Of a stretch of DNA of 64,000 bases, positions 43,755-55,700 are shown one piece after another. Location of the stretch: the NCBI RefSeq assembly GCF_025370935.1, contig NC_133472.1, forward strand, positions 33,704,463 through 33,768,462. The letters run 5' to 3'. The stretch is from Choristoneura fumiferana. Its lineage: Eukaryota > Arthropoda > Insecta > Lepidoptera > Tortricidae. Numbering within the stretch: the stretch's first letter is position 1; each line of letters starts with the position of its first letter. The notes under the pieces are model-generated. The model was not told the DNA's origin. It did no database searches and was given only the letters and a program-made list of their open reading frames with translations. The position numbers were made by a program, and so were the translations under genes.

Positions 43755-46700
43755 GTATGTACACACGCTAATTTACCTACCGCTGACAATTTATTCTCGG
43801 AATCTGCTACGCGACTAATCATTAGAAAAATCTAAATACTTAAAATCATGCATTTTGAATTTATATAAGTAATCAAAATTAATGTAATTTTTAAACCTCA
43901 TCATTTCAATGGTATACCAATTAAGTGTTATAAAATTAAAGCTAGCGAAATGTGTTTTACAGAATGGTAGTAAGTATATCAAACTTTCAAGGAAAACTAT
44001 AACGGCTAAGCTTTGCTTGAGAATTATTAGTAGTTTAAGAGTAAATAGCAGCCTAAGGTATAAAATATACCTAAACTTGGAAGATTTCGTATAAAATCCG
44101 TAGAAAAATATTACTTATTTTTTTCGTAATGGCTACGGAACCCTATTTTGGGCGTGTCCGACACACTCTCGGCCGATTTTTTCTATTTGAATCTTCCTAT
44201 TGTAGTAAAAATGCTTTGTAATAAAAAGTTGTGATATAACTTGAAGCTGTGATGTTAGATGTACAACCTACTCGTACCTATATCTATCTTGGCTAACTAG
44301 CTGTTGCCTGCAACTCCGTCTACGGATAATTAGTTTATCGCTGTCCCAGGCGAACTGTACAATTTTTCGGAATAAAAGTTATCATTGTCCTTCCCTGGGT
44401 CTCAAACAATTTGCATACCAAATTTCACCTAAAACGGTTCAGTGGTTAAAGCATGAAGATATAACAGACAGACAGAGTTTTTTTCGCTTTTATATAATAG
44501 TAGGATAGAATAGGACACTTTTATTGTTTTAAAATGCTTTGGGCTTAAAAACACAAAATTTCATAATACCTTATTCACTAATACCCCTAATTTTCAAAAT
44601 ACCATGGGCTCATTAATACCTATTTAAATGTCAAATTGTCTCATTCTTTGAATACTTAAAAATTTAAATGCACAATTCCTTCAAATACCAAATGACCGAA
44701 AAGACAGAATATTAAAATAACTCAAACTGAAAACACCTAAATGGCAAAATGCCTAATTTTTCTGTACCAAAAGATTACCGTCGCGGCAGAAAAAGGAAGA
44801 TTCATCTTAAGTAAAAATTGACAATCTCAGTGTATACAAAATTAGACATTTTGACATTTGGTTGTTTTAAACATATTAATGTTGTTTTGCCATGAAAGTG
44901 TTTTGAAGTTTAGGCATTATGAGATTAAGGTATTTTGAAATTCGGCCATTTTAAGGTTCCGGTGTTTAAAGAAAAAAAAATAGCAATTTAGGTATTTTGA
45001 GACCAAGATGTATATGAGATCTGAGAATATTGATAGAGGTAAAATAAAATTTAGTAGTTATAAGCCCAGAGCATGACCTTTATTTCAAATACATACTACC
45101 AATTCGTTATTCGTGTTCGTTTATTCGCATGATTTTAATGAAAGTTATATAAACTAGATATACTTAGTACTTTGTGAGGTGCTACTACGATACTTACCTA
45201 CATACGAAACTATGCGGTTTAGAGACGACTAAATAACAAAATCTGAATATTTTGGCCTGATAAAAAGAAGTAAATACTTAAATCGAGATCAACCGCTTTT
45301 CAATTAAAATCATAGTTAATAATTAATGTTGGCACTTCCGTTGTTCTTTCAACGAAGTACCTAGTTAATAATTTTTCTTTTGCGTAAAACTTCGATATAA
45401 TTAGTCGCGGAAAACAAATCAAGTTTTTCAGTTAAATATTTCTTATAGTGGAGTAACATTTTCCTTTGGTCCTGGATTGTTAGACGTCTTTGTTTCCCTT
45501 ATTGGTTTTTGCTGCTTGGTTCGCTAATCATCTTTTACTACGTACATAGGTAAATATGTACTTACCTAACCCAATTAAATGTTAGATGGTTCTCTCATTT
45601 TTAATAGCTTCGTATTTCCTACAGATATTATAGTCAATTAATATCTCATGGGAATTGAGCAATCTTTAGAATTTTTTCTTCGATAGATTGTATTATTTTA
45701 TCAGTTTGGAGAGTTTCTTGTCACTGATAACAAGCTCTGTTGCGAATAACTTTTAAGATGAAGCTACGTAGACTTGGAAGCGACGCGTTATCAGTCACAC
45801 CAGCTCGGCAATGCTCTCGCTTTGTAATTTTTATGTCCTTTTTGGGATTATGAACAAACACATGAAAACATTGTTTTCTAATACCACAACATGATGTCGC
45901 AAGTCTGTTAACGCGAAAAAGTAAATACCTAGTTTATCTTAAAAATACAAAGCTAAGTAAAATAACCTAACCATAAAAAATCATTTTAAATACAAGCTTT
46001 TTTGCTGACTGTACTTTTAGTTGACTGTACTCGTATTGTCACCTGACATTAGTAGCACATAGGTTCCACCCTGGTACGTGACTCAGTTTCCTTGACCGTA
46101 ACTCAACGATTGTTTATTTATTTTTTATTTACAATACAGTTAACATACTATGAGAAAATTGGTCATAATCATTATCCCTATACATACCTACATACACAGG
46201 CCTCCTCTCACAATGAGGGCTTGGGCGTTATTTTCAACGCAGGCCCAGTGTGAATTGAAATATAGCTTACACCACTGATGTATTAAACTGGCGCACACCA
46301 TTAATTATTTAGCAGGTGTCTGTACGTTTCTTCACGATAGTTTCCTTCAACGAAAAACACGTGAAAATATAAAATTAGACTTGTTTATTTTTATTTCAAA
46401 TTTAATTGGTTGGGTAGTAATCGAAGGCTCTATTGAACAACAAATAAAAAAGTCCATCACTAAGTCAGTTTTTATTTATTTATTTAAATCAGTCAATTAA
46501 ATTAGCCCACATACAACCACTGCTGAGTACCTCTTGCATTTTCACGCCACTTTTCCAGTCTTGTGCCAGTCTCATACACAGCTTACCAGCCGACAATGTA
46601 TGTTATGACAGTGTTTTTCACTCTGTAATTAAATATTTTATTATGAAAATAAAACATATTTTGAAGAAGCATATTTTGTCATATGAACTTTTTTCTGAAC

Positions 46701-49700
46701 TCCAAAATTACCGAGATATGAGGCTCAAAAGTTAGTCCGCTACCAAGGGGCTGGGGAATTGGAAAAAAAAATAGTAAAAAAATCTGTCCTAAACAAGTAA
46801 ACACCTACGGTCATGGAAACTGAGACTTTAGGCCTCCCCCATATTTTCCCGTGTTGCCAATACTCGCCACGTTTGATAAGCGGGTTGGCGAGCGTAGTAT
46901 ATGATGTGGGGTTGCTTGGAAAACGCTGCTGCCCATCTTCTGTATTATCCCTCAGCCGATTCCTACGGTACCCACGGGGGTGGTGGAAGTTGTATGTTGT
47001 ACTCAGCCTCTACTGTACTTACTTTTTAATTTCCTTATAATGCGTCTTTTTCTAGACCAGAGTATTGATGCTTTATGTATTTTTTTCGCAAAGTTCGTGG
47101 CTTCATAGTTTCCAATGTGAATTATAATTCAGTTCAATATTTGAAAATATAACTGCATTCACATTATAGATTATAGATAATGATAATCCCGCCAATTTCG
47201 AGGACAAATTACGATAATTTAATTTAGGAAAAAAAAAATTACAATTCAAACAACATGACAACCAATTGAACAAAAAATTGTGACTTGACGAATTTGAGAT
47301 TTGACTTGATGTTTTTTTATTTTTATTTTATGGAAAAAGCCACAAGCCATGCAGCCTTTATCTGATTTTATCACTACTAATTTATAATCCGTTAATGCAA
47401 TTTTCCGTACTTATTTGTTAATACGTTCATGGTATATGATTTTCTTTCTAATTTCTGTCGGAAATCCAAAGAATTGACAATGCATTTGTTCGTTGCACTT
47501 CAGTCTTTTGACTGACGGATTTTGTACCTATGGCCAGCAGATTACGAGTTTGCGGCGCTTGCTGTTGAGACTCTAGTCTAGGGCCTTGGTCAGCCGATAT
47601 GAAGTGTTTCATAAAGGCCCTTTCTTCCCGGTTGATCGACACCTCTGGGGACCCAAGAGCTGGTACGTATTTATCCCAGCGGATCGCACTTGCGGTCCAA
47701 AGGGGTAAAATGCGGCCAGCATCATGGGAACTCTGCCACAGGCAGATCTTTTGGACGGGGTTTTCTTTTTATAATTTTTATTTCATAGTAACATATTAGA
47801 TATTATAGATATACTTAGTTAAGGTTTCTTAGGTAAGTTTTCTTTGTCTTCTTCTTATTAGTATTATTTTATTTAATTCAATCTGTACTTCTAATGTTTT
47901 TTTATTTGAGTAAAAATGCGTAATAAAATCCATTATCGTTAATAAAAAAAAAAAATGTGATTTTGATCAGACAAATCAAACGAAATCTGGCAACGTCGCT
48001 TAGCATCGAATTGTCGGCTAGTTGACAACGTAGCTGAAACGCACACTACTAACCGAGCCGTTGGCGTACGATACTGTCGCCGTCCACTCGCATATTCACA
48101 AAAATTAACTAAAATAATCATCTAGATTAGGTTATTAATCAAAAGCTTTATTTTGGTAAATAAAAAATTCCTCAAATAAAAAACAAAATAAACGTCAACA
48201 GATGTGATTTTAGTTTCAAATTATCCTTTCAAGCGCACATGATTGTGTAAATAAATTAGTATGGAAGTCGTGCCACCTTAATAGGTTCTGTGCCTAGGTC
48301 TGTTCGATTTAAAAAAAGAGGTCGCATTGACAGCTGTTAGTTGTAAAATGTCGCCGTACAACGAAACATAAGTACACACACACGTACACACACGTACACA
48401 CACGTACATAGGTACGGTACTGGCCCTTATGTTTCATCTCATAGGACTGTAATTAAAGCGAAATTGATTGCAACAAAACGAGTCTTTTCAGCCGTGCAGG
48501 ACCGCACATTTAGGGATTACTTTCACGATTTCAAAAGACATAAGATACTGGTATCATAAAACATCGATAGCCACTCTCAGATATTTATCTTATCTATTTT
48601 CTCGTCACAGCGTGTAGCACATTGGATTTTTCTGAAGTGCGTGATGCCGATCTCGTGTAACGACATTATTTACTTTTTGATTAAGAACTGTTGAAATTCC
48701 TAAGCAGGAATTTGGCTCGGATGTATTTATGACTATGGAATAGGTATACCATCATAAATCTATATCTCATAAATCTTTTGTTTCGACAGATAGAAGTCTG
48801 AATTGTTTACTGTACTTAGGTAATTTTATTGGGTATCGCGTGACATATAGAGTACCTACTCTTTAAGAATGTGTATAGTCCATTCAGGATAACATTGGAC
48901 TCTAGAAGGTCACAGAAGAAGGGGTTCTAAATATTTTTTGTGAAGTCGTAATAATGATGATGATGATGATGTGTAAAAGAAGTTAATAAGATGAAGTCGT
49001 AATTTTGTTTACTTTGTAAGTAGATTAATTAATACGTAATGTAGGAACTTATGTAATTTGCTACATAATATCAATTCAATTCATATTTATACATAACTTA
49101 ATAACTGTGTTTCGTGGACTCATCCGGTCCCATTCCCTGTTTAAAAATTAATATTCTACTCGTAGTTGAAGCTCAAGCTATGAAGCTCAAGCTTTTTTCA
49201 ACTCCAAATTTCATCAAATTTGGTGCAGTGCTTTAGTTGTGAAAAGTTAACTATTCGTATAAGGTCATCACATTTTGATCCAAACTGTCGATAAAAATCT
49301 ATAAATAATGTACAGTACAGAGTATTTCTTGAGTTAACAATATTATAAAATTTTCGCTTCTTGCATAATGTTCTTTACCTCTGCCTCTCTAGGTATTTTA
49401 TAGGAACACGTTTCTGTTTTTAACAAAAAAGGAAAAGTTTTTTTATTGTTTTGAAATTATAATATTATGAAAAATAGCGTAGTTCTCACTAATATTAATT
49501 ATAATTACGAAAGTTTGTAAGTCTATATGTTTGTTTGTTACTTACCACTTCACGTCTTAACCGCTAAACCGATTTAGGTGAAATTCGGTATACAGATAGT
49601 ACAAGTCCCGGAAAAGCACAACGAATAGTTTTTATCCCGGAAAATTGCACAGTTCCCGCGGGATAGCAATAAACGGATTCTACGTGAACGAGGTCGCGTG

Positions 49701-52700
49701 CAACAGTTAGTTAATGAATAATTGAAACTAATATTGACGTCTTCGATATTTTAATTAGAATTAAGTTTAAACTGTATACTTACTAAAAATAATGCAATTT
49801 ATTAAATTAATTCCTAAAGCGTGCATTATAAAGACCTATTTGCCTTCTGTCCATTCCTATATTGAACAGACTGTAGTAAGTCATCAAAAAAATAAAAAGT
49901 AAAAAATGGGTAATTTTTCACTGTGTCCACAATGGTGTACAGAATGAAACTATATATTTAACAATGAAACGTGAAAATTAATACAATCTGTTTTATAATT
50001 TTGGGACGTATTTATGTAAAGGGATAACCCTTTAAAAAAGGCACCAATATAATCAAACAGTTTTAATTACTTTAACTTTAATTAGTCTTATTAGGTGTGT
50101 CCCATGCGTAAATGTTTCATTGTTGATTACCTAAGGCATTTTATATCAACCTCAAATTTTTGCTTACTACATTGTGCCACTTTAACACGTGATCTAGGCC
50201 ACTATAATCTACGTTATACGTTTAATATTAAAAAAATATCAAATATATTGAGTTTAAAACCATAATTTATTGAAAAATCCACATAAATGCTTAAAATCCT
50301 TACTTTTGTGTTAATAATACTGAAAAAGCTCTGTAGACATGTGATCCTCCACATGACGCCAATGCAAACTGGGGTACAAGTGGGGGGTTCTTAAGGGTGT
50401 CCTTACGTGATATAGTGCACCATCTGGCAAGGTGACACTTTAGAAATATCGCAATGTTTCACTGTGTACCTAAGTTTCATTGTTGGACACAAAACCCTAC
50501 ATATATTTTTAAACATATTTAATTTAATATAAAACACTTTTAATCCATTGACATGCTCGGTTAAGGACGTTCTTAAACAGATCTTCTATTATAATTATCT
50601 CGTCAGGCAATTCGCTGTGACCTTAAGCGGATATGATTTTTAAATTCCGACCCCTGCGACCAATCGCATAACAAATTATATACTAATAGTATTACATACT
50701 TGTACTTTGTTATGCAATCGGGCTCTCGTCGTTGTAAAAGTACCTGTAAGAATGTTCCTTTGTTTCAGATCCAAGCGGCATTTCAGACAGTATATGCGTC
50801 CTTCGCTTTAGCTCAGTACTTTTGCGTGATTGATTTCTTACGCACATATCCACTATTAATTTTTATTCGAATTCTATACTTCCACAGTAAGTATTATGTA
50901 CATACACAATGATTTTTAATAGATGATCAAGAGTTACAAAATATTATTAACCAGTAAATTTCATTTAATAATTGTTGTCTCACGCCTTTTGCTCACCGTT
51001 TTATTAATTAACATTAAAGAAGTGATGAGTGGTGAGTGGTGTTATTAGAAGTGATGTAGATGTAGACACAACAACTATGGGGAACTCCCCGTAGTAAATC
51101 ATAGATCTTGCGAATCTTGCATGTCACAAAAGAGGTTAAAAGGCGAGTACGAGTATAGAGACTGACCATAGATGTAGGAGGTGATCACCCATCAAAAATA
51201 ACAACCAAGTGCGAATCGGACTCAAGCATCGTTGATTTTTTCAAAATATACGTTTTTAATGGTCATATCTATAAATCTGTATAGTGTATGCAGAACCTTA
51301 TTAGTGCCAGCGGTACTAGTCATACTTGTTATGACCATTTTTTGGCCGGATGCAGCAGGGCTACTATGAAACTTGAAACTCGAAGTTCGTGTCGTGCGGT
51401 CCCTCTCGCTCTTGTATTAAATAAAATATTTCAAAAAATTCTACAAGGTAAAGTAATAGACCGATTGCTATGTTTAATAATCTCAAATGAAAGCTTATTA
51501 TATACGTTACTTATAAAAAATACTAAAAAAACTATTCTGTAAACTTCTAGCAAAACACGGCACCTTAAGTTTTTTTTTCTTACTTGATTTGTAGTTTTTA
51601 CTTGATTTCTTAAAAAAACTGTATACAACATTAATAGTTTAATGCAAATACATATTACGGATATTAGTTTAGCTTATTAGTTTAGCTTGTAGAATTTTAT
51701 GAAATATTTTTAAAATAAATTTTTGCTCACATTTAAACTTTCATATTTCGTGAAATATGAAAGGTAACGGTGTTGAGTTTTATTTTTTAATACTTTTTAT
51801 GTACTCAGTAATATGTATACGCATTAAACCATTCATGTTGCACAAAGTTTTTTTGAGAAATCAAGTAAAAACTACAAATCAAGTAAGAAAAAAAAACTTA
51901 AGATGCCGTGTTTCGCCAGAAGTTTACAGTATAAATTTTTAATATCTCTTTTATAAGTAACTTATATAATAAACTTTCGAAATCGGTCTATTACTTTAGC
52001 TTGTAGAATTTTTTGAAATATTTTTTAAAGTGGCGCCATCTCTGTTCCTAAGGGGTGAAACTTCCGCATCTTTGGGTCAAATCACTCAGTTTAGCCTGTA
52101 CTATCACTGTGCAAAGCGGCTTGCTTTCATCACGAAGTGCAGCCTTTTGTCTCTAACAAGTATGACTTTTCGCCAATAAAAGCTGCACATGATGTTAAAA
52201 GCATGAAAATCAGAACGATTGATCTCTAGACCATAAGAATCAATTTGACCCAAAGCACGAGAAAAAAAAACAAAAAAGGAGAGGATCGAGTTATGACATC
52301 TTTTTTTTTGTATGGATTTTTTTTTGTTCTTACACGTATCGTGTGTAGTATCTAATGAAAGGGCTTACTAAGCCGATTCTAAAAATATATCACATCGTTA
52401 TATTTCAGTCACTTGTTTTAAATTAAAATAAAGATCATTTTCAAAACATACAAAGTTTGGGCGCCTCCAGATATTATACGGTTAAATCATTATTTGTAAA
52501 ATATACCTAAAATGATATGTAATAGCCTCATCCAACCCCAAGGAAGCAAATTTGAAAATATTTGCATTTAGCGTTTAGTGACTGAGTGCGCCGCCGGCCG
52601 CCGAGAGAGCAAGAAAGGGAAGCAGGCAGGGAGCAGGGTACCTAATATTAAAAAAATAAAATACAAAGGGGCTGTTTCACCATCCATTGATTAGTGTTAA

Positions 52701-55700
52701 CTGCCTGTTAAATGTGATGCCGTCTCTATTTGTTTTGTTCGAATAGACAGAGACGGCATCACATTTAACCGTCAGTTAACACTAATCAATGGATGGTGAA
52801 ACAGCCCCTTTGTATTTTATTTTTTTATTGGGTTGGGTATGAGGCTATTAAATATAATTTTAGGTAAGTATATTTAACAAATAATAATTCAACCGCATCA
52901 TATCTGGAGAAGCTCAAACTTGGGTATGTTTTGAAAATGTTTTTTATTTTAATTTAAAACAAGTGACTGCACTATAATAGTGTGATATATTTTTAGAATC
53001 GGCTTAGTAAGCCCTTGCATTAGATACACGATAGGTAGGACCAAAAAAAAATATTTCCATACAAAAAAAAGATGAAGTCATAACTCCTCTTCTTATGGCC
53101 TAAAGATCAATCGTTCCAATTTTCATCCTTTTAACACCATGTGCAGCTTTTAACTGAATTTCGGGGTGTACCGCTAGCACGTAGGCTAGCACTATATTCT
53201 AAGCAAAATACAGCATTTTTGATACAACCTGAAACTTTAAGGGTAGTTAGTGAAGGCCCTAATAATCACACTTTATTATGTTTTAGTAACAAATGTTGAC
53301 TGATTATTTTCCTTATAAAATAAATTAGCACGCAATGTATCACTACGTGATAGGTACTTTGTTTTTATTCAGAACGTCGCACTCATCGCACTTGTTGACG
53401 TGACAGCTGTCACAGAACGCTTCTCTCTCGTATCAAATTATTGTACGCATAAAATTGCTGCTCGAGAAAAAAACAAAAATTAATTACTCTCTGGTAGTTA
53501 ATTCAAGTGTTAAATTTTTAACGGAGGACTTATAAAAAACAAATTTATCAATATTTTCGTATTTATTAGTAGTAAACTATGCATATGAATAAACATTTTA
53601 TTACCTACCCGATTTAAAGTTAAAACAACACAACAGACAAACACAGCGTACACAACAAGTTCGCAAGTTTGCAAGCTCGGTTGATTAATGGAAATTCAAA
53701 ATAATCTTCAGAATAAAGTTTTGTAAAAAAAAAGCTTTTTGATAGCTTCTCATTCCTTTGTTTTCCAATACTTTTTCAAATATTTATCTACTCAACAAGC
53801 TCTTAAGGTACCTAACCTACTCAACAAACTGTAACCTACAAATAAAGGTTCCTATTCAATCAGAGTAAAACCTCAGTGAGGAGTTTTTTTTTAGATTTCC
53901 TTCAGATTTGATAATAATGCGTTATAATTTATTGAATCAGGCGTTACTTTGCGGAGGTCCATATCAATGAACTAAAATAATTTCCTTGCTCACCCGCGAC
54001 CTTAACAAAGGTCTTAACTTAAGGTCGCGGGTGAGCAAGGAAAATATTTTAGTTCAATAATGCGTTATGTTTTATAGACCCTGATAGCTGTGGAGCTCGG
54101 GTTAACATCGGAGAAAGCATTGAGGAATTAGCAGACCAGGCCTTCGTGCTCATACAGAGGGAGCCTTTTACCACCGAGCGAACATTCATCATCAACTGCA
54201 TTAGCCTCGGCTTGAGCGCTCTATGGGTGGTTGGAAGCATCTTGATAATAAGTATGTGTATGTCATCATTTTCATATCCAGCCTGCATACATGTTTCACT
54301 GCCTCACAGCTGGCACAACCCTCGTTTGAAATTGAGAGGTATGGATTGTAGTTGCCGGTTGACCCAGTATGTATTCGTAACTCATAGGTACGAGTACAAA
54401 CACCATTGAATTGATTTGCAAATGTATCAAGTTTAATTTCGCACATGTAGATACATATTTGTATGTGTTTATATTAATTTACAATGCTTTTTAGTTTTTT
54501 TAATGACGAGAAGCTGTTAAAATAAATGAGTAGGCCCTCCGGGGCCTCACGTCCAAGTCGTAAAATGTCCAGGTGCCCAGGTTGTAGAATAACCAAGAAT
54601 TAAAATAACCAGGTAGTAGAATATCAAGATCATAATATAACCAGGTAGTTAAATGCCAGGTGCTTAATTGGTATACGAGGTTGCCTTTTAAGTTGTGCCG
54701 TTTGGAAAAACTAAAGACAATTTAAGAATTAAATGGTATTTATTGGTTTTCAAAGTAATCACTATGATATGTAATACATTTTTTCATTCGATCGAACCAC
54801 TTTTCAAAACATTTATTCCAGTCCGAAGTCGGGGTCTCCAAAATGGCCGTTTTGTATGCCTCAACCGGTTGACCACGAAGTCATTGCTTGATTTTTGGAA
54901 AAGTGAAGAAATTATTAGGGCTTAAATCTGGGCTGTACGGCGGGTGTTCCAGATTTTCGACGTTTTGCTCTTTTAAAAACGCAATTGTCTGCCAGGCGGT
55001 GTGCGAGCTCGCATTATCGTGGTGCAGTACTATACGACGTCTTGGGTTATTTTTTCGGAACTCGCCAATAACTTCTGGTAAACAAACAGTGGTATACTGT
55101 TTTACGGTCTTCGAGCGTGGCCGACCATTTTTTTCGCAGTGCTCCATGAGCGTATTACTATGGTCGGTTTTGGCTCATCTTGGAACACCCAAACAGTCGA
55201 CTGCTGTTTAGAATCCGGATCGTAGGCATATATCCAAGATTCGTCACCACTGATAATGTCATAAACGTGTTTAGAGTCTCCTCGGTTGAATTGCAGCAGT
55301 TTTGCGACACCACACCATCTAACGCGAGCCATTTTTTGGTCTTCACTAAGTAAATGTGGTATCTAGCGTGAGATCAATTTTTTTACGCCTAAATGATCAT
55401 GCAAAATATTTTGAACACTGGTCCCTGAAATGCTTAATGAAGCTTTTATCTCACGGTATGTCGCATGGCGATCTTCGACGATCAGTTGCCGTACAGCATC
55501 AATGTTCTCCTGGGTTACGGCTGTTTTTGGTCGGCCTTCACGGTGTCTATCACTAAGACTAGAGCAACCGCGTAGAAATTATAAATACCAGCTTTCCACA
55601 GCCCGGATGCATGGCGCGTTATTATTAAAAACCGTAGTCAGCTCTTCAAAGCACTGAAGAAGTTGTAAAAAATTAGCGCACGTAAATTTTCCTTCGAAAT

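Larger units (their letters stand above)
43755..50768. other. Intron 1 of four-pass membrane gene
   Basis: The seven-kb intron contains the inverted dispersed repeat at 43970-44182, a 'cgcggctt' type repeat at 44290-44515, the quasi-repeat island at 44510-45065, LINE pieces at 46195-46380, 46816-47005 and 47550-47800, a 10 bp tandem (cacacgtaca)n at about 48376-48410 and (ATG)n at 48956-48972. No further exon is needed by phase. Confidence 0.6.
50887..54077. other. Intron 2 of four-pass membrane gene
   Basis: The intron carries a truncated MITE (51350-51428), the large foldback (52172-53156), an inverted TIR-element copy (53211-53530) and a palindrome against the 3' splice site (53969-54056). 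Confidence 0.55.

Noticed and set aside
43409..43822. Minus-strand frame of 137 codons over the start of the four-pass membrane gene
   Set aside because: It overlaps a GC-rich 5' UTR and coding exon on the other strand and has no recognisable domain.
54888..55657. Plus-strand open frames over the mariner region
   Set aside because: The minus strand clearly encodes mariner transposase pieces; the plus-strand frames are mirror artefacts.
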